Assembly: GCA_025345505.1 (NCBI GenBank)
Contig: JANVCC010000120.1
Location: 1,760,768 to 1,824,767 of the forward strand
Direction: 5' to 3'
DNA: 64,000 nt
Source: Todiramphus chloris collaris
Lineage: Eukaryota > Chordata > Aves > Coraciiformes > Alcedinidae
Shown in pieces: positions 46,921-57,553 of this stretch. Each line of letters begins with the position of its first letter. The first letter of the stretch is position 1. Position numbers and translations under genes: made by a program. Below the pieces are notes generated by a model that searched no databases, was not told the origin of the DNA, and saw nothing but the letters and a program-made list of their open reading frames with translations.

Positions 46921-47254
46921 TCACAGAATCAGAGTCCCAGACTGGTGGGGGTTGGAAGGGAGCTCTGGAGATGCTCTGGTGCCACCCCCTGCTCCATCCA
47001 GCAGGGGCACCCAGAGCAGGGGCCCAGCAGTGCAGGGTCCAGCCGGGGTGGGAATCTCTCCAGAGAAGGAGACTCCACAGCCTCTCTGGGCAGCCTGGCA
47101 CAGCCTCCCACACCCTCACACCAAAGAACTTGCTCCTCCTGTCCAGGTGGAACTTTTTGTGTTCTAGTTAGTGCCTGTTGCTGGGCGCCACTGACAAGAG
47201 TCTAGCCCCATCATCTCGACCCTTTAGATACAGATAAGCATTGATAACATCACC
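46921..47254 (-). mobile_element. CR1 LINE, reverse strand, GC-rich young subfamily
   Basis: The left end TCACAGAATCAGAGTCCC is the complement of the 3' tail. The body shares the GCACCCAGAGCAGGGGCCC block with 39049 and 3262 almost without change. The right end fades near TTGATAACATCACC, where related copies continue. Confidence 0.94.
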
Positions 47255-47953
47255 AAGTGCAACCCAGCCTTCGGAGGCGGGTTTAAGCTTATGCACCAGA
47301 AATCCTGGAGCTGGTGATACTCAGCCCCATGCCCCCACTAATCACCTCTGCTAGACAAAGTGAAACCCAGCAGCAGGCTGGAAGGCATCACGGGGGTTGT
47401 TAATGACTCGGCTGCCACTGCTCTGTTTGCTGGGGCTTACTTGCTTTTTTAGGCAAGTGTTAGAGAAACTGTGGGCCAGATCCAGCTTGCTCTGCAAGGG
47501 CCTTTTGTAAACACCAGCGCGAGAAGGAGCTGTCCCACTCAGAAACTGCCTCGTGTGCAAGTGGCACAGCAGGGTGTTATAGACTCAGCTGCAGGAGGGC
47601 AGACTTCAGCCCCTTCCATCTCCTTCCCTGCATGATTTATTGCCCACCAAGATTTCAACCAAAAGTCTGCTGCTATTTCAAGAGAAGAATCCATGAAAAC
47701 AATTTAAAGCCAGAGGAGGGCACTGTTAATTTGGGGTGTGCTTATTTATAGTTTGGTATCAGCAATTCTAAAGCATGTGGCCGGTCGCAGAACACGGAGA
47801 GGCTTTTGCAAGCGACCCCCTCTGCCTCAGCACCGCGACGGGTCCTGCTGCTTTCCCAGGCTGAGGAGGTTTTTTTGTGCAGCAGCTCCGGGAATCTGTG
47901 CGGGAAAGGAGATCCAGCTCTCAGCTCCAGATCCCAGTGTGTCCATGCTGATG
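47255..47953. other. unique noncoding sequence with a small CpG-rich patch
   Basis: A patch at about 47770-47905 holds some 9 CpG in 130 bases. Otherwise no feature is recognised. Confidence 0.45.
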
Positions 47954-48029
47954 AATCATAGAATCGTTCTGGTTGGAAGAGACCTTGGAGATTATCAATT
48001 CCAACCGTTAGCCCAACGCTGCCAGGTCA
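47954..48029 (-). mobile_element. short CR1 3' end, reverse strand
   Basis: GAATCATAGAATCGTTCTGG followed by TTGGAAGAGACCTTGGAG and ATTCCAACCGTTAGCCCAACGCTGCC is the complement of a CR1 3' UTR of the TTAAAGGTC-type group. About 75 bases remain. Confidence 0.9.
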
Positions 48030-50355
48030 GACTCTGCTTTCAGCAGAGAGCACCGAGATGACAACCTTCTTCCCTGTCGCCTCCGATGTTCCCTGCTTTC
48101 TCTCTCTCTGTTTTCCCTGCCCTTAGCCCATTGCTTTTGCTTCTTGGATCACACATCAGCAGTGCCGCAAAGCCAGGTCACTGCTTTAGCCTGTTGGAAT
48201 TAACCAGCATGACTTTTTAATCCATTAATTTATAATTGGAAACTAATAATAGCATACACTGGGGTTGGTTTGGTATTTTGGATCAGGCCTTCTAGCTGGT
48301 GGAGGAATGAGACAGTAAAACAGGATCACCTCCTGCTCCCATGCAGCTCACTGACACCCCAGGCACCCCTGAGGGTATCAGCTGTGCTGTAGATGCTCTG
48401 TGAAAAGTTACCTTGATTGATTCCTCCAAAATCTCTGAGCAGCTTGATCCACCAGGCAGGGCACAGGGTCCCAAACCAGGCAGGGCACAGGGTCCCAAAC
48501 CAGGCAGGGCACAGGTTTGGGACCCTTAATTAGAAAAAGTCTATTTACCCAGCTCCAAGTAGTTTAACAGTTTATTCATTTAGCTTCCCAGTGTCAGACA
48601 ATAATTCTAAGTTGGCTGAGAAGGGAAGGAGAGCTGCTTGGTATGGGGAGGAGGGTATGAGTGTGCTGGAGAAGCTCTGGGAGAAAGAAAAACCACATCA
48701 AGGCTGTCTGCCTTCCCAACCTAAATTACAGCACCCGGAGAGGAATACGCCAGGGGTTGGGTAAGAGCAATGCAGGAGGCTGCTCATCTTGGAATATTTT
48801 TCTTTGCCTTGGGTGAGTAAATAATAATCTGTTTTGGAAAATGTGTTTAGAGACACTGTCTAGAGCAGAGGCTGCGGGGGGGAGAGCTGAGCACTTCTGC
48901 CAAGATGGACACACGGACACAGTCACTGAGATCAGCTTCAAGGAGGTCTGAGGTTGGGAGAGCTGCAGGGGATGGAGAGCCAGGGGGTCCTCCAAGGGAG
49001 CCTCCAGCCCCATGGTTCAGCTCATAGCACTCAGGGACCTGCGGAGGGTCCTTCATCTGATAGGAATGGTGACAGGCAGAGGTTTGCAGGAGCATTTTCA
49101 GTCTGCAGAGCACATCTCAGGTGGGTCTCCATCCACTGACACTGCCATGTCCTTTGCAGTCTCAGGAGAAAACCCGTGGCTGATGAAAAGACGCGACTGC
49201 AACCACCAGAAGGGATGGTGACATTGCTAGAAGAGAGGTCCCAGAGGGACACACCCACACAAGGGCAGCTCTGAGTGAGACAGAGGTGAAAGAGTGAATT
49301 TAGGGTTAAATGTTGGTGAGGCCAGAAAAGGAGAAGAGGAATGACCTGAACCTGCATCGGTGGCGGGTGCAGTTGTCAGCGTGGAGCAGAAACTGTCTCC
49401 AGGAAGATGAAATCATGTAGGAGATGGAAGGAGGCACGCAGCAAGGAGCACAGGGTAGGATTGCACCTTTGATTTTATGTGTCTCAAAGCTGGATGCCTA
49501 CATCAAAGCCAGTCCCCTCTCAGCTCCCTCCATGTCTAGGCAAAAGCCCAAGTGGTCCATTGGAAAATTCACTTGCCATACTTTGGGTGGGAGGAAAGGC
49601 TCCCTGGGGGTCCCTCTTTGTCTCCCTTGGCTACCAGTAGGGTCTGAGGATGAAATGGGTGCTGCGTTCCTTCTCTTTCCCTCACAGTGCAAAGCTCTGG
49701 ACTCATCTAATGAGATAGTTTTGGATCCACAGTCCAGCTGACATTTGATCGTGGATGAGGTGAGAGTACATCAGCGTCTGAGCATGTGTCTAGGGGCTCC
49801 TTGGACTTCAAAGGGCAGGAGACAGACCACCCTCCTTCCAGCAAAGCAAGTTCCCCAAACAGCTGTAGAAGCCAAACTGGAAACCCCGCCAGCCCCTGAC
49901 AATATGTGATCTATGTGCAGTTTCATGTGTGATGGCTGATGTCAAAGAGAATTCAGCTGAAGGCAGGAAGAGAAAGACAAGGAAAACAAGGGCAGCCGTG
50001 CAGGGAGCCAGCTCCATGACTAATGCTACCTTCTGAGTAATGCTTAAACTGAAACATAAATAACAATAAATCCAGCTCCACTCCATCCGGAGGACAGAGC
50101 AGAGCCCACGTTGCTTGGCCAAAACTGGCCTCAGTGTTTAACCACAAGAAAATCCTCCTGAAGTTTTGTTACTTACTGCAAGGACTGCAAAAGCCCCTTG
50201 GTTAGGAAATAGAGCTTCTAGTGGATTTACAGCATGAGCTCTTGGAAGGACCATTTCCCATGCGGTTGCATTTTGGGAGGTGGGACAAGATGAGATGCTG
50301 GTTAATATTGGGCGATGTGTTTTCATCTGAGCTCATGCCCCAGTCATACAGTCAA
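48030..50355. other. unique noncoding sequence with a minisatellite/inverted repeat
   Basis: Contains the 24-base minisatellite and hairpin at 48453-48525. No gene recognised. Confidence 0.5.
48453..48525. repeat. 24-base minisatellite ending in a perfect inverted repeat
   Basis: The unit beginning CAGGCAGGGCACAGG and ending CCCAAAC occurs at 48453 and 48477, with a partial third copy from 48501. The last full copy provides the left arm GGGTCCCAAACC (48490-48501) of a perfect 12-base inverted repeat whose right arm is GGTTTGGGACCC (48514-48525), with a 12-base loop. It could form a stable hairpin or act as a deletion-prone site. Confidence 0.9.
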
Positions 50356-50590
50356 TAGAATCATAGAATCACAGACTAGGTTGGGTGGGAAGGCACATTC
50401 CAAGGTGATCTGGTCCAACCCCCTGCAGGGAGCAGGGCCATCTGCAGCTAGAGCAGGGTGCTCAGAGCCCCGGGCAACCTCCCCTGCAATGGTGCCAGGG
50501 ATGGGGCAGCCACCACCTCTCTGGGCAGCCTGGGCCAGGTTCTCCCCACCCTCAGAGTCAAAGATCTCTCCCTTCTATCTGGTCCTGTTC
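50356..50590 (-). mobile_element. CR1 LINE 3' fragment, reverse strand
   Basis: Starts with AATAGAATCATAGAATCAC (complement of the tail). A core of about 115 bases, from CTGCAGGGAGCAGGGCC through CACCTCTCTGGGCAGCCTGG, is identical by eye to the copy at 54072. The right boundary near 50590 is approximate. Confidence 0.93.
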
Positions 50591-51689
50591 TACCAGCCTT
50601 CCCTGAAGCTCTCTGGACAAGTGGCAAAGCTGAGACCCACAGTTCTTGTGTCTTTTCACGCTCCCAAGCCATGGGCCAAACAGTAGTTCATTAACCTCAT
50701 GCTGTTGGACACAGGTCTGGATGGGGATGTTCTTTCCCATCTTTGCAACTGCTCTTTCACGAAGCCTGGACCTCTCTGACCATTCAGCTCCCTCAACTAG
50801 AAGTTGTGAGACCTGCTGCAAAAAAAGTCCTTGGTGCACCTGGCACCTGCTGCTGAGTGTTGCACCTTCTGCACTGGGTTTGTGGACACCTTTGGGACAC
50901 TGTGGGGGTTTTTTGGATCACAGATTGCTTTGTTTGTTTAAAAAAGGATAACTTTTTGCCAAAGAATGACATGTCTGATGGCTCAGGGCAGATGGACACT
51001 CCTCCATGGTGCAGTCAACTGAAGGCAGGCAGTGGAGTGACCTGGTGGGTGGGATTTGGCTGGATCAGGGAGAACAAGGTCCAGAAAGATGCATGAGACA
51101 CTGCAGAGCATTTCTGGAATAAAAGAAAACAAAAAAACAAAACAAAACAAAACAAAAACTAAGGAAAAAAAAAACCCTCTTGATTTTCAGCCCACAATTC
51201 TCAGGATTTTGATTTCCTATGAGAAAAATGTTACATTTCTCCTGATCCTCTCCCGGGGGATGGGAGCTGTATTTTTTCTGCCTAGGTCTCTTGTCTGTCC
51301 ATTTGTAATCTTTCAGCACTGTGTGCTGGGGTAGATCATGGGGCTTCCAGCCTTCCCAGGTGCAGGGAACACCAGGACAGGTCAAAACAGAGGTGTCTGA
51401 GACACCAGAATTAGGAAGAAAATGCCTGAAATGTTACATCCTGTAATTTTTGGATATGGGAAGCCTGATTTGTGAGGCAGCGTCATAAACGGATGATGAG
51501 TGGAGCTGCTAAGAGGAGGTTGGCTTTCTCCCCCCTCCCCTCCCCTGGGAAGTGTAAATCCAAATGCTGTCCATAAGAAATGCAGAACAATTCCTCTGCT
51601 TCGTGTACGTAGCCAGAGAACCACATCCAGTGGGCACAGCCTTTAAGGAGAGATGACCATCAGCAGGAGACAGTCTAGAGGCAATCAGC
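50591..51689. other. unique noncoding sequence with an A-rich tract
   Basis: An A-rich tract with AAAAC units lies at about 51120-51175. No recognised gene or element otherwise. Confidence 0.5.
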
Positions 51690-51900
51690 GAACGTGATCA
51701 GAGGTCTCAAAAACATGACCTGTGGGGAAAGGCTGCGAGAACTGGGCTTGTTTAGTCTAGAAGTGATGGTGGGGAGACATGATAACAGCCCTCAGCTATG
51801 CGAGAAGTTGCTGCAGAAAGAAGAGAATAAACTGTTCTCCACGTCACTGGGTACCAGGGGAGGATAATTCAGAGTAATTTATGAAGAACACCCTGAGAGA
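51690..51900 (+). mobile_element. old, internally deleted CR1 LINE fragment
   Basis: It matches an older CR1 type around AACATGACCTGTGGGGAAAGG, GGCTTGTTTAGTCTAG and GGGGAGACATGATAACAGCC, then becomes poorly alignable after AACTGTTCTCCACGTCACTG. The 3' end is missing or too decayed to see. It is more diverged than the other copies. Confidence 0.8.
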
Positions 51901-54071
51901 GAGGGAAGAACACCCAGAGAGTAGGGAAGTCCCAAGATTGGCAGTGCAAGAGGTTTGGGGTCTTACCTAGGGTTGAGGTGTCCAGCCAGGCTGGTGCCCA
52001 CCAAGGACATGGGGTGACATGATCTGGCATGGGATGGCTGATCCCATCTCTGGGGGTCTCTCTGGTTCTTGGATGGAAATCTTTGAGCCCAGTTCCTCTC
52101 CAGAAAGGTTGGTAGGTGAACCCCACTAGGTACCACTGTGATGCCCATGAGCACCAGACCACTGACATGGATCCCTGAGCTCCTGTGGGCAGATTTGTAG
52201 GGACCAAGGGGAGGATCAGGGACCAAGCACCTGCTGAGCCCCAGCCCTACCACATGTCCCAGTGGGTGGAAAGGCAGCAGGAGGTGCAGAGGAAGAGCGT
52301 GTCCCAGCGCATGTCCCAGCAGGCATGGCTGAAGCCATGCTGGCTGTGGACATTGTACACAGACTGCAACACTGAGGAACACTAGCAAGAAAAGACCTCA
52401 AAAAAACTCTGGGAGGAGGGAGAGGCTGGCATTTCTAATTCCTGCTCTGTCTCATTCCATCCCAGCCATGGCAGAGCATCTCTGGGGGTCAGTGCTTGCT
52501 CCCAGCCCTCATTGGGAGAGAACATCAGTGTCTGGAGCCGTGCTGGAGAACCCACGTTCGGAGACCTGGGGAGAGCCTGCGGTTTTGACGCGGAGGCCAA
52601 GTGCTTTGGAAGCGAGTGCTTTAACTGGGTGGTCCTTAAAAAAATATAAATAAATGAGGGAGAGCAAGAGATAACGCGTCCAGTTGGAGCACACGCCGTG
52701 GTTATAACAACTGAAGGTTTTATTGCTCATCAGGGATGCAGGCAATCCTGCGTTTGGGGGTTACGCTGCTTGTCACGGCCACCCGTGGCTCTGTGGCTCC
52801 AGGTGACAAAGTGTGTTGGGTCACCAGCAGCTTCGTGGCATCTCAGTTTAAGAGCTGTAATCACGGCTGGATCAGAGTAACCTTCCTGAGGGAGCCAAGT
52901 CCAGCAAGCCCGACTGCCGCCGAGTGCTGGGTATCGCTCCTTCCCTGAGCTTTTGTTCTCAAACCCGTGACTCGAGGCAGCAAGTTTGAGTGCATTTCTT
53001 CCAGATCTCCGCCGGTGCTTTTCCCCAACAGCTTGGCAAGCAGCTCAAACATCCATCTGCAGTTGTCACTGGTAGCAGCTCACATCATCTGGAGAGAAAC
53101 TGGCTGCTCTCAGACACCCAGTCACACAAGGAGCAAACAGTTGCTTTATTCCTGAGTGGGGCTACACAAACCATTAGGCACCTCATTAATCTTGTGTTTA
53201 ATTCTCTGCATGAGGCTCACTGGAAGAAGGAATAAATTCGACATTTTAATTATTGGGGGAATAAACTAGAGGACCCTTCCTGACTCCTTTTCATCCCTTG
53301 CTTTTGCACTATAAAACATGGAAGATGGCAATCTGTTGTCCTAGTTGTCCCTGCTGTCCCTGGGTGTTTCCCCCCAGCTCTGAACACTGCACAGGCTGCA
53401 GGTAGCAGGGAGCAAAGACCAACACTGGCTCCACCAACTCCTGGAACTGGTCTCTCCTGCATCACCAGAGAGACCCAGCAGGACATGAGCTCTGCTGCCT
53501 CCACCTCCTCACCACCACCATGCACCCTTGGGGCAGCAAATGCATCAAAACCCCGGCTCTCCCCCAGCGAGGGATGTTGGGAACCAGTTCAAGGAGCTCA
53601 GACTGGAGTGAATTGCTGTGCTCTGGCAGATGTCTTCAGGCTGTCACGGCTCTTAGCACTGGAAAGGGCACTGGCAGAGTATGAGCAAAGGTCACAGATT
53701 TGATCTTCCTGGGGTCCATCCCAACTTTTGTCCCTTCCTAGGCTTGCAGATACATTTGATGTATTGGCTTTGAATGGAGTGAAACTGCCCCGATACAGTT
53801 TTGGTACTTGCCGTGTTCTACCCAGCATCCCTGGCCCCAGGCAGGGCTGAAAACATCCCAGAGCTGCTGGGCCAACATGCCACCAGTGCAGCACCAGGGC
53901 TGCCTGGGCAGTGCTCAACTCTCAGCTCCATCAGCAGCGATTTTTCCTTTCAAGGCCTTTCTTTTGCTTTCTCTCCGTGTCTCTTTTGCTTCTCTGATTT
54001 AATAACCAGTTTTTCACTGTCAACAATAAAGTGCAGGCACTGGCTGAAGTGGAGTTGAGCTCAACAGTCTC
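51901..54071. other. unique noncoding sequence
   Basis: No recognised gene or repeat. Frames up to about 141 codons occur on the reverse strand near 52 kb without similarity that I recognise. Confidence 0.5.
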
Positions 54072-54320
54072 ATGGAATCATAGACTGGTTTGTGTTGGAA
54101 GGGACCTCTCAAGGTCATCCAGTCCAACCCCCCTGCAGGGAGCAGGGCCATCTGCAGCTAGAGCAGGGTGCTCAGAGCCCCGGGCAACCTCCCCTGCAAT
54201 GGTGCCAGGGATGGGGCAGCCACCACCTCTCTGGGCAGCCTGGCACAGGCTCTCCCCAGCCTCAGTGTAAAAATGCCTTCCTTCTCTCCAGTCTAAACCT
54301 CCCCTCAATCTGTCCTGTCA
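54072..54320 (-). mobile_element. CR1 LINE 3' fragment, reverse strand
   Basis: Begins with GGAATCATAGACTGGTTTG (complement of the tail) and contains the same roughly 115-base core as the copy at 50356. It extends slightly further, to CTCAATCTGTCCTGTCA, before CR1 similarity stops. Confidence 0.94.
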
Positions 54321-56472
54321 CGGGGAAGGAGAACAGCCTGCAGACCATGCACCATAACCGTGCCTCCTCCCACAGTTCACAGCCACAGCTGCCTGTCTCA
54401 GGCTGCCTGTATCGTGGCTGGGGACACTGCCACAGGCTGCCAAACCATGCTGCACGGGCTAATTAGACCCCTACAGCCGTGCCTGCTGGTGCTCACAAGC
54501 CTGCAGCAGTTGTTTCTTCTGCACGAACACAAAGTGTTGGCTTTGTGAGTAAAGATGCACAACCCAGGGGGCACGGAGGAACCTTGCCCCCAGCAGAGCC
54601 ATTTCTCTCATTAGCACGTGGGACTGTTCATCCCTCGTGTCCTCACAGCATCCCCAGCAAACAGCTCAGCTCCAGAAACCTCCTGCCCCAGAGCTGGCTC
54701 AGGCAATGAGTCCCCCAAGGAAGGTTTAGTTAATTACACTCAGCCTGCCTCCAGAAGATATATCTTGGGAGAACATCATCCACAAGCTTTCTGATGCCAA
54801 TCAGTGCCAAGGGGGAACCCAGGAATATTTTAATGTGGCTTCATGGTGGTTTGGCTGACAACCAGGACCGGGGAGGCTGGATGATCAGGACTTTCATGTG
54901 AGCCAAGCTCTGCTGATGAATGTGGACTTGTGCCGATTTACAGCACTGGTGGATGTGAGGCTTAGTCTTTACTTAGTCATTTCCTTGACATGTTTTCTTT
55001 CTTCCTTTTGCTTCTGCTTTTCAGATGCTGGTGATAGTCTTGGAGTTTCACAGTGGGCAAGAATGGGAGTGGTTCATCCAAAAAATGAAGAATTATTCCC
55101 TACCATCGCTGGCTCAGAGGCTGCCAGAAGCAACCTGAAAAGGTTTAGTTAGGGTTTAAAGCTAAACCACTACTAACAATCCTCTGTGACCATTATCTGC
55201 ATCTGCTGTGATGCCTCCCTTCCTCACACCCCCATCCACAGGCAGGATGATGCCCACCAGCACAGCCAGTAAAATGCTGCTTTAAGGTAGACTTGGCCAC
55301 AGCCAAGTTCAGGTTGAACCAGGTCTGTATCCCAGGGCTTCTCCATCCCCAAAGCCCTTGGGTCAGTTTGGGCACAGTGGGAAGTGCAGCCTTAGGCTGC
55401 CTTTTCCTGGGAGGGACACAGCAGAGCAGGGAGGATGGTGGCTGCTCACAACCAGGAGCTGCAGTGTAGATCATTCACCTTCCCTTTCTCTGGAGAGAAA
55501 ATGAGCTGCTTTACCAGCCAGCTGCTGCCAAGTCAGACATGTTACAGCCCTGATCCACCTGCATGTACCCCAGCAGCAGCCTGAGCCTCTCCCCTCTGCC
55601 TTCCTGCTGATTCTTAGTGATAGCCTCTCAGGACCATCACTATTTGTGTGGCTCTGCTCAGCTGACCAACAGATGCAGAAGGGAAAGGGACTGATCTGCT
55701 CTACTACCCCTTCCCTCCGAGCAGGTTTACAGTCTGGGGAAGATGACCCTGTTAAATACACTTTACCAGACTCAAAACAGAGATAGCTGGGTGAAGGATT
55801 AGGCCCAGTGACACTGAATACCTGTCTGGAAGACTAAATAATGTGATGTGTGAATACAAGAAAAATCACACTTCTGGGCATGAATCAGCTCCCTGCCTTT
55901 CTGCAGGGTGTTTATAGGTGTGAGGATGGGTTAAAATCCCTCTTGGGCAGAGAGCTTGAGGGATGCATACAGCAAACATCTCACCTGCCATTGAGCAGGA
56001 CGGGACCTGCTGAGACGGAGACACAGAATTAACACCTCCCGAGAGCCTCCTCCAGGGCCCCAGGAACAGAGCCAGTGATGAGGGTGCTACAAGGACAGAA
56101 ACAAAAAAGCCACTCTGTTCCTCCTCCTGCTGCTGCAGGACTTGGAGAGTATGGCCTGAGCTGTCTACCCCCAGGGAAGCTGCCATCTGTCCTCCCACCA
56201 CAATGATGGTCCAGCACTGGTCCCACTTGGCTTACTGACTGCCAAGTTCCCCTTCCTCTCCCTTCTCCAAGGTAGCTGAGGTCTCCCCAGCAGCCCTGTG
56301 TCAAAAAACCTCCCGCTGACCACCCTGTCTGACCCCTGTGGGAAAACCCTTCTTATACCGACAACACTCAAAGCTCAGTTTAATGAGGAAACCCCTGAAA
56401 AGCTGCCCTGGGCTGCTTCTTTCTTCATGCAGCCTCTTTTTCCACTCTCCCATCTGTTGTGCTTGCACTCTT

Positions 56473-56490
56473 TGTGTGTGTGTGTGTGTG
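56473..56490. repeat. (TG)9 microsatellite
   Basis: An uninterrupted TG run followed by CATG. Confidence 0.93.
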
Positions 56491-56948
56491 CATGCTCACG
56501 GGATGTTCTGCTGGCCTTTAAATATGATTTACAGAAAAATGAAGCAGAGGAATCTTCCAGCAGCTGTGCCTGATAAAAGGGAGCCCCTCACCCAGTGGCA
56601 GCCAATGCTGCCTGCTGCTCCCAGCACCTCTGAGATGTAAGGAGAAGACACTACAAGACAAACAGCACCTAAAAATGCTGCCATCACCCAGGAAGGAGAA
56701 TTTACTCCCAGTGAAAAATGAGGCTGGTTTTTTTTTCCTCTCTCTCTCCCCATCTGGCTTTCAGGCACACAGGGTGCTTTCCAAGCCAGCATTACCTGCG
56801 TGGAGATGACTCCTCAAATGGGGACAGGAGCGTGACCAAGGCACAGCAGTGAAATCACTGGAGTTTGTTTCCCCTCTGCAGCACGTGGGAGATGCACAAG
56901 CCAGAGGTGTAACAAAAGGCACATGTTTTGGCATGCAAAGGGAAAACC

Positions 56949-56978
56949 TTTTTTTTCTTTTTTTTTTTTTTTTTTTTT
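56949..56978. repeat. poly-T tract
   Basis: A run of T broken by a single C. On the reverse strand it would be a poly-A tail, but no retrocopy is recognisable beside it. Confidence 0.9.
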
Positions 56979-57379
56979 ACTGGGGGCTTTTTTTTGTTTT
57001 ATTTCTCTGGATCTGATACATTAATTACGAGGCTTACATGGCAAGCCTCCGCAATTGCAAGTCTCGGGAGAGAAGGGGAAGGTTCATTGGTTCTCACACA
57101 CGTCTAGAAATGGGGAGGTTAGAGTTTTCCTCACTGCGTGTCCAGAGACACCTCATTTCTGAGCACTGCTGGGTTTTCTGGCCGTGCTGGGGATTGTGCC
57201 ATTGCCTCCAAGCCTCACCTCTAGGAAGCAGGTGATTATGTGATAATCTCACGCTTCATTGAAAAAGCACAATTATTTGTTTTGGAGAAAATGTGGAAAA
57301 CTTGAGCCCTACAGACTCAAAACCCAATGGGCAAACAAAAGGAGAAAATAAACCAGATGGTTGTTTTTGCCACATTTTC

Positions 57380-57553
57380 TTGCGTAATCGCTGTTTTCTC
57401 CCAGCTCGCGCTTACGAAACTTGGTTGCTGCTGTTGTACACGTCGCTTCGAAACTTCCTGATAATCTGAGACTTGGCGGTGGCTGGCAGCACGCACACGG
57501 AGAGCCAGCCTCTCAGCAAACACTGTCACTTCATCAGCTATTTTTAACGCCGA
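57380..57553. promoter_or_regulatory. small CpG-rich, conserved-looking block
   Basis: About 13 CpG in 174 bases by hand count at roughly 50% GC, so at or above the expected number in CpG-poor surroundings. It includes TTGCGTAAT (C/EBP-like), CTCGCGCTTACG and CACGTCGCTTCG. Retained CpGs with motif-like texture suggest an unmethylated regulatory element. No coding frame stands out. Confidence 0.33.

Larger units (their letters stand above)
54321..57379. other. unique noncoding sequence with simple repeats
   Basis: Contains a (TG)9 run at 56473-56490 and a poly-T tract at 56949-56978. No gene or transposon recognised. Confidence 0.5.
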
